A stretch of 64,000 nucleotides of DNA, from the NCBI GenBank assembly GCA_910579105.1, contig CAJTRT010000008.1, forward strand, positions 5,623 through 69,622, read 5' to 3'. How positions within the stretch are numbered: position 1 is the first letter of the stretch; the number at the start of each line of letters is the position of its first letter. Origin of the DNA: an uncultured Muribaculaceae bacterium (lineage in GTDB: Bacteria > Bacteroidota > Bacteroidia > Bacteroidales > Muribaculaceae). Below, in pieces: positions 52,500-60,761 of the stretch. The translations under genes were made by a program, and so were the position numbers. The notes under the pieces are model-generated. The model was not told the origin of the DNA. It searched no databases and saw only the letters and a program-made list of their open reading frames with translations.

Positions 52500-52634
52500 A
52501 GCGTGCTAATCACAGTCCATAAGTGAAGGTTCTGGTAAACCTATGTAAGAGAACGTGACAGCACGCTATGCTTGCGCATAGCATAACTTTCACGCATTTG
52601 CTCTTACAAGTTCCAATGTACCAGATTTTCACTT
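52500..52634. ncRNA. Long structured non-coding element, nested inverted repeats
   Basis: Five separate arm pairs nest in order: AAGTGAA 52521-52527 with 52628-52634; TCTGGTA 52531-52537 with 52619-52625; TGTAAGAG 52544-52551 with 52601-52608; CGTGA 52554-52558 with 52590-52594; and a tip hairpin GCTATGC 52565-52571 with 52576-52582 (TTGC loop). An alternative pairing AGCGTGCT 52500-52507 with 52560-52567 would break the tip. No frame of useful length crosses it. It could be an RNA gene, a recombination hairpin or a remnant; the strand is undecided. Confidence 0.5.
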
Positions 52635-52737
52635 AAACAAAATGCGGTGTTATGTTATGATGTATGATATAAACGATTGGCTCTCCAATCGCTACTATTT
52701 CAAAATCACTGCAAAGTTAGTGATTTTTGGCGAGTTG

Positions 52738-54012
52738 TCAAGCCTCCGGCTCACCGTTTCTGCCAATGCCGTACTTCTTTCGCTGTTCAAGCAGGGCACG
52801 TTCCGATATTCCGAGCAGTTTTGCCGCCGCTGCCCATGAGCCGCCGCGACGGTATGCCTCGATGATTTTCTGCCTGTCCTCCTGCGGCTTGCGCAGTCTT
52901 AAACTGTCGGCAGGCTCCGGCTCTGACTGGCTGAAATTGAGATCAGAGGCGGTTATTACATCGGTTTTGGAGTGGAAGGCGGCGAAAAGAACTACATCTT
53001 TCAGCTCGCGCACGTTGCCGGGGAACGGATATATCCTCAACGCCTTTGTCGCCGACGCGTCAAGGCGTTTCGCCGGATTGCCCGTCTTGTCGGCATATCG
53101 GGTGAGGAAATATGCCGCCAATGGCGCGATGTCCTCCGTCACCTCCCTCAACGGTGGTACGACAATATCCACCTGACGGAGAATGTAGAACAGATTGGGT
53201 CGGAATGTCTTTGCACCAAGCATTTCCAGAAGTTCGGGTTCAGCGGTACAAAGCACACGAACATCGGGATGCTCGTTTTCGAGAATGTGCAACAGCACCG
53301 ATTGTTTCTCGAAGTTGAGCAAATGCACATTTTTGAGAATGATTGTCCCACCGTCGGCTTTCTTGAAGTAGCTCTCTATGCGGTTATACATCTCGCTTCG
53401 CATTGTCGCCGGGTCATGTTCACCTACAAGTGCCGCTCCTCCCGCTTCAATCACCGTGCATGGCTTTTGGGCGCGTGAGCTGTGTCGGTAGATCTGTTCG
53501 GCAATCTGTTCCTTGCCGGTGCCGCACTCACCGAAGATTATCGCGTTGGCATTGGTGGCGGCGATGGTGCGTATAGCCTTCTCAATCTTTCTGAACGCCT
53601 CGCTTTGACGGGGTATAAGTTCGTTGGGCAGAGCGATTACAGTGTTCTCCGGCTTGGCATACTTGCCAACGGCTTCCACCAACTGCTTGTCAATGGCACG
53701 GCGCTGCACCACGGCGACAGCCCCGTGATCCTGCAAGACCTCGATTGTGTCAAGACTGTTGAGATTTTCCACTACGGCAATCACGGGAAATTTGTAACCC
53801 TCGCGCTTTTGCCAGTCGATTAACTCCTGCGCCGTGCCACGGGTGAATTTCATAGCCGTGACAACGACCGCTCCCGGTGGCAGTTTCGCCACCTCCTCTT
53901 TTGCTGCGTCAAAGTCCTCCGCCGTTATCGGGTAATAGCCGGCCTTCATCAGCAAGCCGGCCATAATCCGAGGGTCGGAAGATGACGCATCCACAATTAG
54001 AACTCTTTTCAT
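52738..54012 (-). CDS. RteB-like AAA+ regulator with degenerate receiver
   Basis: A 424-residue transcription regulator of the NtrC family as carried by Bacteroidales integrative elements. The N-terminal receiver ('KRVLIVDASSSDP') has Thr52 in place of the phosphorylated Asp ('VVVTAMKFT'). The AAA+ domain has Walker A 'GECGTGKEQ', and 'FPGNVRELKD' near its end, but the GAFTGA loop that contacts sigma-54 is missing. The C-terminal Fis-type HTH is 'SWAAAAKLLGISERALLEQR'. The start at 54012 gives the usual N terminus. It may thus regulate without phosphorylation and without classic sigma-54 activation. Confidence 0.8.
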   Translation of the reverse strand: MKRVLIVDASSSDPRIMAGLLMKAGYYPITAEDFDAAKEEVAKLPPGAVVVTAMKFTRGTAQELIDWQKREGYKFPVIAVVENLNSLDTIEVLQDHGAVAVVQRRAIDKQLVEAVGKYAKPENTVIALPNELIPRQSEAFRKIEKAIRTIAATNANAIIFGECGTGKEQIAEQIYRHSSRAQKPCTVIEAGGAALVGEHDPATMRSEMYNRIESYFKKADGGTIILKNVHLLNFEKQSVLLHILENEHPDVRVLCTAEPELLEMLGAKTFRPNLFYILRQVDIVVPPLREVTEDIAPLAAYFLTRYADKTGNPAKRLDASATKALRIYPFPGNVRELKDVVLFAAFHSKTDVITASDLNFSQSEPEPADSLRLRKPQEDRQKIIEAYRRGGSWAAAAKLLGISERALLEQRKKYGIGRNGEPEA

Positions 54013-54124
54013 TGTGTCTGTTTTTAAGTTTAACATATTTATTTTGAGATGTAGTTAGCCCATGAAAGGCGGTGATGCCGCCCTTCACAACTCATATTTA
54101 TCTTGATTTATAACTAATTACCGA

Positions 54125-55315
54125 TTATTCCCTTTTCGGCTCTATATTTGGGAGAAACGCCGTGACAATTCCTAAAAGGGGTAATAATGTGCTTATTTGA
54201 AATATAAACTCTATGCTTGTCTTGTCGGCAAGCCATCCGAAAAAAGCAGAACCTATACCTCCCAATCCGAAATTCAAACCGAAAAACAAACCTGCCATCA
54301 TACCTACCTTATTCGGTTTCAATTCAGTGGCATATACCAATATCGCCGAAAATGCCGACGAGATTACCAATCCGATTATCACGGCAAGTATTATAGTCAG
54401 AGTGAAATTCACATACGGCAGAGCCAACGCGAATGGTGCCGCTCCGAGAATAGACCCCCAGATCACATATTTCCGCCCGTATCTGTCACCGATACTTCCC
54501 CCGATGACCGTGCCGATTGCGACTGCGCCCATAAAAGCAAAAAGGCATAATTGGGATACCTGAATATCAACGCCAAACTTATTGATAAGGAAAAAAGTGA
54601 AATAGCTGGTCATACTCGCCATATAGAAATATTTTGAGAATGTAAGCACGCACAATATGAATATCGCCCAATGTATCCTTCGGTTTGACAATGCCAATAC
54701 TGCCGGATTTGGTGTGATAACCTTAGACTTTATCCTGTGAAGCTGTTTTTTATACCATTTGCCGACTGGGATCAGTGTCATTCCGGCGATAAGGGCTGCG
54801 ATTGAAAACCATATTATTGAATGTTGACCGTATGGAATTATAATGACAGCTGCCAATAACGGCCCTATTGCACTTCCTCCGTTTCCGCCTACCTGAAATA
54901 TTGATTGTGCAAGTCCTTTTTTCAAGCCTCCGGCCATCTGCGCTATGCGGGAGGCTTCCGGGTGAAATATGGATGAACCGCAACCTATCACTCCAACAGC
55001 CAAAAGGATAAAAGCGTAATTGTTGGCAAAAGAAAGAAGGATTATACCCAATAACGTGAATACCATACCTATGGATAATGAAAATGGCTGCGGATGTTTG
55101 TCGGCGTATCTTCCTACAAACGGTTGGAGTATGGAAGATGTCATTTGGAACACCAATGTTATTATACCGATCTGACCGAATGTAAATCCGTATTTGTCTT
55201 TGATAATCGGATATATCGACGGTATGATCGACTGCATCATATCGTTCAGCAAATGCGCAAAACTAATGACAATCAGTATTTTGAAAATAGTCATTTCTTT
55301 TGTTGCGGCTTCCAT
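54125..55315 (-). CDS. MFS efflux transporter, fosmidomycin-resistance (Fsr) type
   Basis: A 396-residue inner-membrane transporter with twelve predicted helices. The N terminus 'SFAHLLNDMMQSIIPSIYPIIKDKYGF' (in part) and 'FHPEASRIAQMAGG' are characteristic of the Fsr drug efflux subgroup. It is the last gene of the alkylation-repair operon and follows the acetyltransferase gene almost without a gap. Export of a toxic compound would fit the acetyltransferase and DNA-repair genes beside it. An in-frame ATG at 55321 is an alternative start. Confidence 0.85.
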   Translation of the reverse strand: MEAATKEMTIFKILIVISFAHLLNDMMQSIIPSIYPIIKDKYGFTFGQIGIITLVFQMTSSILQPFVGRYADKHPQPFSLSIGMVFTLLGIILLSFANNYAFILLAVGVIGCGSSIFHPEASRIAQMAGGLKKGLAQSIFQVGGNGGSAIGPLLAAVIIIPYGQHSIIWFSIAALIAGMTLIPVGKWYKKQLHRIKSKVITPNPAVLALSNRRIHWAIFILCVLTFSKYFYMASMTSYFTFFLINKFGVDIQVSQLCLFAFMGAVAIGTVIGGSIGDRYGRKYVIWGSILGAAPFALALPYVNFTLTIILAVIIGLVISSAFSAILVYATELKPNKVGMMAGLFFGLNFGLGGIGSAFFGWLADKTSIEFIFQISTLLPLLGIVTAFLPNIEPKRE

Positions 55316-55321
55316 AAGCAA

Positions 55322-55843
55322 TTATCTCAGATGCTTTTCCATCAATACGAGGTCAACCGTTCCACACCCGTAGAATTCGCATTTGACGATACCAATTTCC
55401 TGAAATCCGAATTTCGGGTAAAACCTGCGGGCGTTCATGTTCCTTGTCTGGGTATCTATCCTTAATTCAGTACAACCATGCCGGCGTGCATAATCCTCAT
55501 AAAATCCAAGAAATTCTGCACCCACCCCGGTATTGGCGGCATAGGGATCAACGGCTAATGTATGGAGCACCATAACGCTATCCGGGGATGCCTGAAAATT
55601 CCAATTCCCGTCGGCATATTCGGGCAACTGCAATTTATTGATGATTGCTGTTCCCACAATATTGCCGTTATGTTCACATACAAACAGGTCGCCGACCTTG
55701 AGATGTTCTTCTGCCAGCTTTTTTGTGGGATAAACTCCCCTTATCCAACCGAGGCTGTATTTTCCCGACTCGGCCATGTCATGTATGTGTTCGTAGATGC
55801 TTGAAATCGCGTCTATGTCGTTGATTGTCGCTTTGCGTATCAT
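55322..55843 (-). CDS. GNAT acetyltransferase
   Basis: A 173-residue N-acetyltransferase. 'MIRKATINDIDAISSIYEHI' is the usual GNAT opening, and 'VMVLHTLAVDPYAANTGVGAEFLGF' holds the acetyl-CoA loop. The C-terminal 'ARRFYPKFGFQEIG' is the 'A-x-x-F-Y-x-x-x-G-F' motif. Substrate unknown; a small-molecule detoxifier is plausible given the efflux pump and repair enzymes of the same operon. It begins 8 bases after the preceding gene's stop. Confidence 0.85.
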   Translation of the reverse strand: MIRKATINDIDAISSIYEHIHDMAESGKYSLGWIRGVYPTKKLAEEHLKVGDLFVCEHNGNIVGTAIINKLQLPEYADGNWNFQASPDSVMVLHTLAVDPYAANTGVGAEFLGFYEDYARRHGCTELRIDTQTRNMNARRFYPKFGFQEIGIVKCEFYGCGTVDLVLMEKHLR

Positions 55844-55851
55844 GGTTATGT

Positions 55852-56730
55852 CTATATTTTGATTTTCGATGCTTCCCAGCCGATGATTGCGCTTTTACGT
55901 ATTTCTCCCCAATGATAATTACCGATTTCTCCCGATGCACGGATTACACGGTGGCATGGGATAAGGTATGCGACAGGGTTGTCGCCTATCGCGGTTCCGA
56001 CAGCTCGGCAAGCACGGGGATTATCTATCTTTGCGGCTATTTCTCCGTAGGTAGTCATTCCACCCATCGGGATTTTCAAAAGGGCTTCCCAGACCTTCAA
56101 TTGAAAATCAGTACCTTTCAGATGTAGTTTTATTTCTGTCAGCTTACTCCAATCCTGTGTGAATATGAATAACGCATTTTGTTGGATGGTGTCACACATC
56201 TGGCAATATCTCGCTCTTGGAAATTTTCGTTGCAGAGAGTTGAAAGCCTCCATGTGGTCATCCGCTAATCGACCTCCGGTCGCTTGGCCATTGCCAAGAA
56301 ATTCCATGCTGCAAATGCCTTTCGGAGTGGAGGCGATAAGGATGTCACCGAATGGAGTGGAGGCAAAACTGTAATTTATAAACAGGTTCTCGCCTCCGTT
56401 CTTATACTCGCCCGGCGTCATACCCTCGACCGTCACGAAAAGGTCATACAGTCGCCCCGTACCGGATAATCCGACTTCGTGTGCGGTGTCAAACAATGAT
56501 GCGTGTGTTTCTTTCAATATCCTTTTGGCATATTCCACATTAAGATATTGAAGAAAATGTTTGGGTGTGACACCGGCCCATTCCTTGAAAACACGCTGGA
56601 AATGATACGGTGACATATTGACCGCCTCGGCAACCGCCTCCAATCCCGGCTGCTTATGTCGGTTTTCACGGATAAAACCGATTGCCTCCGCTATGCGGAA
56701 GTAATTTAATTCCTGCTGGCTCTCTTTCAT
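55852..56730 (-). CDS. AraC-type HTH fused to O6-methylguanine-DNA methyltransferase
   Basis: A 292-residue protein. Residues about 10-110 are an AraC helix-turn-helix ('LEAVAEAVNMSPYHFQRVFKEWAG', in part). The C-terminal 170 residues are a methyltransferase with the suicidal Cys in 'IPCHRVIRASG'. It corresponds to E. coli Ada without the N-terminal methyl-phosphotriester domain, which is encoded separately by the upstream gene. The two genes overlap by ATGA (56727-56730). Expected role: direct repair of O6-alkylguanine and control of this operon. Confidence 0.9.
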   Translation of the reverse strand: MKESQQELNYFRIAEAIGFIRENRHKQPGLEAVAEAVNMSPYHFQRVFKEWAGVTPKHFLQYLNVEYAKRILKETHASLFDTAHEVGLSGTGRLYDLFVTVEGMTPGEYKNGGENLFINYSFASTPFGDILIASTPKGICSMEFLGNGQATGGRLADDHMEAFNSLQRKFPRARYCQMCDTIQQNALFIFTQDWSKLTEIKLHLKGTDFQLKVWEALLKIPMGGMTTYGEIAAKIDNPRACRAVGTAIGDNPVAYLIPCHRVIRASGEIGNYHWGEIRKSAIIGWEASKIKI

Positions 56731-57434
56731 AATACATGTTCGAGTTTGAGCAGATATTCCTTTGCAGGAAGTCCACCGCCGTAGCCGGTCAATGATTTGT
56801 CGCTGCCTATGACCCTATGACAGGGAGCAAATATTGACATCGAGTTGGCTCCGTTGGCATTGGCGACAGCACGGACAGCTTTCGGCATACCGATTTTGGC
56901 AGCCATTTGTCCGTAAGATATTGTCTGGCCGAAAGGAACTTTGAGCAATTCGTTCCATACCTTTTTCTGAAAGTCTGTGCCCACAAAAAGGAGCGGCACA
57001 TCAAATTCGCGCCGCTTCCCGGCAAAATATTCATCCAATTGCCTGATTGCCTTTTCTATCACCAGCGACACTCCTTCCTCAAATTCGGCATGGAGTATCC
57101 GTTTCAGCCTGTTGTCAACATGATTGCGATGACGCTCCACCTGCCAGTCGCACAGACATAGACTATCACCGTAAGAGCCGAGCATCAGCACTCCACACGG
57201 CGAACTGTACCGGTATATCGTTATCTTGTTTTTCTCTTTCATACAGATTTTACATTTTCTATATCCTTTGTTCAACGCTTCGTCAAGGGTCGAGAACAAT
57301 TCTACATTTTTAAGCAGCGGTATTCTTGCGGCACATGAGGGCTTACAAACAATACCCGTTGACTTGACTCCATAGTAAAAGATGCCGTCAAAACTTCCGT
57401 CACGTTCAAGTATGGCTTTTATCCTCTTATCCAT
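56727..57434 (-). CDS. Ada metal-binding domain fused to O6-methylguanine-DNA methyltransferase
   Basis: A 235-residue protein. The N-terminal zinc domain of Ada is present with four Cys ('VKSTGIVCKPSCAAR' and 'GYRKCKIC'); one of these takes methyl groups from DNA phosphotriesters and acts as the sensor. There is no AraC domain after it; the sequence goes to a second methyltransferase domain with 'APCHRVIGSDKSLTGYGGG'. The start at 57434 ('MDKRIKAILERDGSFDGIFYYG') overlaps the end of alkA by 8 bases; 57455 is an alternative. With the next gene it makes a split, duplicated Ada. Confidence 0.88.
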   Translation of the reverse strand: MDKRIKAILERDGSFDGIFYYGVKSTGIVCKPSCAARIPLLKNVELFSTLDEALNKGYRKCKICMKEKNKITIYRYSSPCGVLMLGSYGDSLCLCDWQVERHRNHVDNRLKRILHAEFEEGVSLVIEKAIRQLDEYFAGKRREFDVPLLFVGTDFQKKVWNELLKVPFGQTISYGQMAAKIGMPKAVRAVANANGANSMSIFAPCHRVIGSDKSLTGYGGGLPAKEYLLKLEHVL

Positions 57435-58080
57435 TTTTCCTTGCTTTTGGAGCATAGTCCTTCATGCCTTCAACAGCGCCTCCGGCTACAGCCCATATAT
57501 ACAGGCTCGCCACACTGCAATAAGGGGAGAATCTTCTACGGTATTTTTCAAACAGTTTCCTGTCTATTCTGCGGTGGTGATATATCATCCTTAGCCCGCG
57601 CAGTATGGCAAGATCCCCGAAACTCAATATATCGGGGCGTTGCATAGAGAATAGCATCAGCATCTCTGCGCTCCACGTGCCAAGACCTTTGAGTGATGAC
57701 AGGCGGTTACACACCTCATTGTCGGTCATATCGTACAGGGCGTTTATGTCAAACTCTCCCGACACTATTTTTTCAGCAGCGGAGCGGATGTAATCGACCT
57801 TACGGAATGAAAGTCCCACTGATTGAAGTTCCTCCGGAGTGGCTGACAGGATATTGCTCGGAGTGACATCACCGAATTTTCCAACAGTTTTCTGCCATAT
57901 ACTTTCATGGGCTTTTGTGGAAATCTGCTGGCCGATTATGGAGTGTACGAGGGCGGCGAAAAGGTCTGGTATAACCCGCCTTTTCACCATGCCTACCTTT
58001 TCAATTATCTCGGCAAGACGTTTGTCTTTACTTTTGAGATAACTTAGTTCGGTATCTCCATATTGAAAATACTGCTCCAT
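57427..58080 (-). CDS. alkA: DNA-3-methyladenine glycosylase (HhH-GPD)
   Basis: A 217-residue base-excision repair enzyme that removes alkylated purines. The helix-hairpin-helix and catalytic Asp are in 'LSSLKGLGTWSAEMLMLFSM' and 'ILSFGDLAILRGLRMIY'. It lacks the N-terminal TBP-like domain of E. coli AlkA, as usual for the shorter bacterial form. Its ATG shares one base with the stop of the preceding gene (TGATG), and its own end overlaps the Ada-type gene. Confidence 0.9.
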   Translation of the reverse strand: MEQYFQYGDTELSYLKSKDKRLAEIIEKVGMVKRRVIPDLFAALVHSIIGQQISTKAHESIWQKTVGKFGDVTPSNILSATPEELQSVGLSFRKVDYIRSAAEKIVSGEFDINALYDMTDNEVCNRLSSLKGLGTWSAEMLMLFSMQRPDILSFGDLAILRGLRMIYHHRRIDRKLFEKYRRRFSPYCSVASLYIWAVAGGAVEGMKDYAPKARKNG

Positions 58081-58976
58081 CAGTCGATTATATAAGCATT
58101 GCTGTCAGCGGGAGCTTCATCCCTGTTATCTTTTGTGTATTCACGCGTGATTTCTCCGACGGATATTCGGTAATTGTCAAAAAGAGCGTCGTGACCCATT
58201 TTTTGGCTTTGACGGTGGTTTGCCTGATTGCGCCAGCCTGCTGCCGCTTCGTCACTCTCCCAGAACGAAAGGGAAAGAAACTTTCCTGGATTGTTGATAC
58301 TCTCGAAACGCTCCACGCTGATGAACCCCGGCATTTGGGAGAGTTCATTCTTCAAGGCTGCACCCATCTTGAAATAGTCCGCTTTGCCTTCGGATGTCGG
58401 CGTTACTTCAAAAATCACAGCCACTTTCTTTTTCCCGTGTCCTGTCAGAGCGTTCAGTTCGTCAAGTGTCATGGTGTCGTTATATATGCCGGCACATACC
58501 GTATAGCGCATACCCGGTATCGGGCAGATATATGATATTTTGCGGACACCCTCGTTTGTTCCGGGCTTGGGCCAGATAAATTCTATCCAGCCTCCGCCTT
58601 GCATCGCTACCTCGCACAGTTCCACACCGTAGTGCTTCCCTGCCCAGTCAAGATGTTCACGGATATTGCCTCCGGTACGTTCCGGGAAACGTGGATTTGA
58701 AACGACGAGGCTGCTGTCCACATCTATTATGAACAGATATGCGTCACGGTCGTTAAACTCCGACTTGGGGTCGGTAAGCATAGGAAGTGCATCACTCCCT
58801 TTCTGTTTCAGCAGTTCCACCGCCTTATGCACATTGGCGATGACAGACTGCGGTGTTTCTTCCTGCAGAAGCGGCTTATAGCCGGTTACGATTTGGTTGC
58901 TCATATTTTGTGAAAATAAATTCAGTGTTCCGACTGCCACGGCAGTAAGAAACAGGGTTAATATTCTTTTCCTCAT
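58080..58976 (-). CDS. Exported Cache-domain protein fused to ABM monooxygenase-like domain
   Basis: A 298-residue protein. The start at 58976 gives a signal peptide ('MRKRILTLFLTAVAVGTLNLFSQ'). Residues about 45-175 look like a single Cache sensor domain ('AYLFIIDVDSSLVVSNPRFPERTGGN' in part, 'MRYTVCAGIYND'). Residues about 185-285 are an antibiotic-biosynthesis-monooxygenase (ABM) domain ('KADYFKMGAALKNEL', 'SLSFWESDEAAAGWRNQANH'), a fold found in small oxygenases and haem-degrading enzymes. It is the first gene of the operon leading into alkA and the Ada genes. The joint role is unknown. Confidence 0.75.
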   Translation of the reverse strand: MRKRILTLFLTAVAVGTLNLFSQNMSNQIVTGYKPLLQEETPQSVIANVHKAVELLKQKGSDALPMLTDPKSEFNDRDAYLFIIDVDSSLVVSNPRFPERTGGNIREHLDWAGKHYGVELCEVAMQGGGWIEFIWPKPGTNEGVRKISYICPIPGMRYTVCAGIYNDTMTLDELNALTGHGKKKVAVIFEVTPTSEGKADYFKMGAALKNELSQMPGFISVERFESINNPGKFLSLSFWESDEAAAGWRNQANHRQSQKMGHDALFDNYRISVGEITREYTKDNRDEAPADSNAYIID

Positions 58977-59004
58977 ATCTAAAATACGATTTTTATTTGA
59001 CGCT

Positions 59005-59013
59005 GCAAAATTA
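59005..59013 (-). promoter_or_regulatory. -7 promoter element of the alkylation-repair operon
   Basis: TAATTTTGC on the minus strand, 28 bases before the ATG at 58976; exact consensus. No TTTG box at the standard distance, which would fit activation by an Ada/AraC-type protein. Confidence 0.55.
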
Positions 59014-59082
59014 CAACGGCAAAAATTCCCATACGACCCGATTCTTGCTATTTTCACTGATGCAACCAAAAAAACTTCTTAT

Positions 59083-59709
59083 TCAGAACTTGTTTACGTG
59101 TATCCTCTCCTGAATGTCGATTTCCTTTTGTTTCGGGAGAAAGGCATTTTCTGCCGGATAGCCCATTGTGAACAGGCAGGTGAACTCATAGCCTTCGGGA
59201 GCGTTGACAATCTCCTTTATTTTTTCCACCTCATCGGCCACGGGGATATGGAACACACAGCCAAGACCGTGATTGGTGGCTTCAAGGACCATGTTCTCCA
59301 TCGACATCCAAGCCGAGGCGAAGTAATTGAGCGAGCTTTGTTCCGCAGGTTGGAGCAGGGGGCTTTGACGCTGACGGAAGAACGGTAGGATAAGCAGACC
59401 GCTCTCCATAAGCATTTTCTGTTGTTTGGGAAGTGCATCGGCAAACATAGCCATCTTATCCTTATCACCCGACTCATCCACTTCGTGAACGAGTGTTTTG
59501 AATGCCGCCATGTTCTTGGCAAGCGGGGCGATCACCTTTGCTATATTCTCTCGACCACGCACCACCACAAACTCCAGTTGACGCAAATGGTCGTTGGTGG
59601 GGGCTTTGAAAGCGGCCTCAATCACTTTGTTGAGGATTTCATCGCTCACTTCCTTATCAGTATAGTCGCGATAGGTGCGACGCTTTTCCAATACTTTGTC
59701 AAATTCCAT
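59083..59709 (-). CDS. Nitroreductase family protein
   Basis: A 208-residue FMN-dependent oxidoreductase. 'EFDKVLEKRRTYRDYTDKEV' is the standard opening with the FMN-phosphate-binding Arg-Arg, followed by 'AFKAPTNDHLRQLEFVVV' and the C-terminal 'GLGCVFHIPV' and 'LFTMGYPAE'. The start at 59709 is preferred because upstream sequence is low-complexity Lys/Thr coding with no family match. Divergent from an AraC regulator that probably controls it. Confidence 0.9.
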   Translation of the reverse strand: MEFDKVLEKRRTYRDYTDKEVSDEILNKVIEAAFKAPTNDHLRQLEFVVVRGRENIAKVIAPLAKNMAAFKTLVHEVDESGDKDKMAMFADALPKQQKMLMESGLLILPFFRQRQSPLLQPAEQSSLNYFASAWMSMENMVLEATNHGLGCVFHIPVADEVEKIKEIVNAPEGYEFTCLFTMGYPAENAFLPKQKEIDIQERIHVNKF

Positions 59710-59741
59710 ATTTTTATTCGTTTTGGTTTTTGTTTTCAAGT

Positions 59742-59807
59742 GCAAAATTACGGCTTATATTTGTACCCCATTTGTTGTATTGTTTTAAATACTTGTCGTA
59801 AATTTGC
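59742..59807. promoter_or_regulatory. Divergent promoters between nitroreductase and AraC genes
   Basis: Minus -7 box TAATTTTGC (59750-59742) serves the nitroreductase. Plus -7 box TAAATTTGC (59799-59807) lies only 4 bases before the AraC ATG at 59812, so that mRNA would be nearly leaderless. Confidence 0.55.
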
Positions 59808-59811
59808 ATCA

Positions 59812-60666
59812 ATGAAAAATACCGTAATTCCATATACTCTGCCGGAGGTAAAGGATCATTCGTTCTTCTTTATTTCACAGCATTTTGCCCCGGATGTCGA
59901 GGCAAAAATGCACCGCCATGAGGCGTGGGAACTCTATTTTGTCACACAGGGGCGAGGTGTGCGAATGACTGGCGACACACTTATGCCTTTCTCCGAGGGG
60001 GATGTAGCCCTTATTCCGCCATCCATGCCTCATTATTGGGATTATTCGCCCGACTCCACCGATGAGAACGGAGAAGTCAGATACCTCATGGTGGCTTTCA
60101 GTCCGGAATTGATAGACAAATGTATGGCTACATTCCCGGAATTGAAAAACGTACTGTATGGGCAGATACTCCCCACGGAAGCACTGAAATACGGTATGGA
60201 AAGTGCCGTGAGGATAAAACACTCGCTTATGGAAATGTGCGAACTCGACGACATAGGACAACTGAGCGAGATGTTCCGTCTGCTCCCCGTCATATTCACG
60301 ACCAAAGACCATACACTTATTGGCAAACCCATCAGGATTGAGCGCGACATAAGGCGTATGCAACAGGTGGCGACATACGTTATGGCTCACTATGCGCATA
60401 ACATCTCCCTTGATGATATTGCCGGACACATCGGGATGAACCGCTCTGCATTTTGTACATTCTTCAAGCGTAACAAAGGCATGACATTTTCTCAATTTGT
60501 AACCAATTATCGTCTTGACACGGCATGTGAGCTTTTGAGGACATCTCAAAAACAGGTGTCTGAAATATGTTTTGCGGTAGGATTTAACGACCTGCCTCAC
60601 TTTGTCCGTGTGTTCAAAGCCACCTACGGATTATCTCCCTCAAAATTCCGAAAAACAGAACGATAG
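59812..60666 (+). CDS. AraC-family transcription regulator with cupin sensor
   Basis: A 284-residue regulator. The N-terminal cupin binds a small ligand ('MHRHEAWELYFVTQGRG', 'LIPPSMPHYWDYSPD'). The C-terminal AraC domain has two helix-turn-helices ('ISLDDIAGHIGMNRSAFCTFFKRNKG' in part; 'VSEICFAVGFNDLPHFVRVFKATYGLSP' in part). The start at 59812 begins the conserved region; the frame is open further upstream but that overlaps the promoter and the nitroreductase gene. Likely target: the divergent nitroreductase promoter. Confidence 0.9.
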   Translation: MKNTVIPYTLPEVKDHSFFFISQHFAPDVEAKMHRHEAWELYFVTQGRGVRMTGDTLMPFSEGDVALIPPSMPHYWDYSPDSTDENGEVRYLMVAFSPELIDKCMATFPELKNVLYGQILPTEALKYGMESAVRIKHSLMEMCELDDIGQLSEMFRLLPVIFTTKDHTLIGKPIRIERDIRRMQQVATYVMAHYAHNISLDDIAGHIGMNRSAFCTFFKRNKGMTFSQFVTNYRLDTACELLRTSQKQVSEICFAVGFNDLPHFVRVFKATYGLSPSKFRKTER

Positions 60667-60690
60667 ACAGCTTATTTGTTGCATATAATG

Positions 60691-60729
60691 GTTGGTAATG
60701 CCGTCACAATTGGTAGCGGCATTACCAAC
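60691..60729. terminator. Hairpin after the AraC gene
   Basis: Thirteen-base perfect arms (60691-60703 with 60717-60729; core GGTAATGCCG) and 13-base loop. The core TAATGCCG/CGGCATTA also forms the inverted repeat at 49769-49811, and GTAATGCCGTCAC is shared between the two. Confidence 0.65.
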
Positions 60730-60761
60730 TTTGCGATAGCTTCTAAGAAGCTATGCAAATA

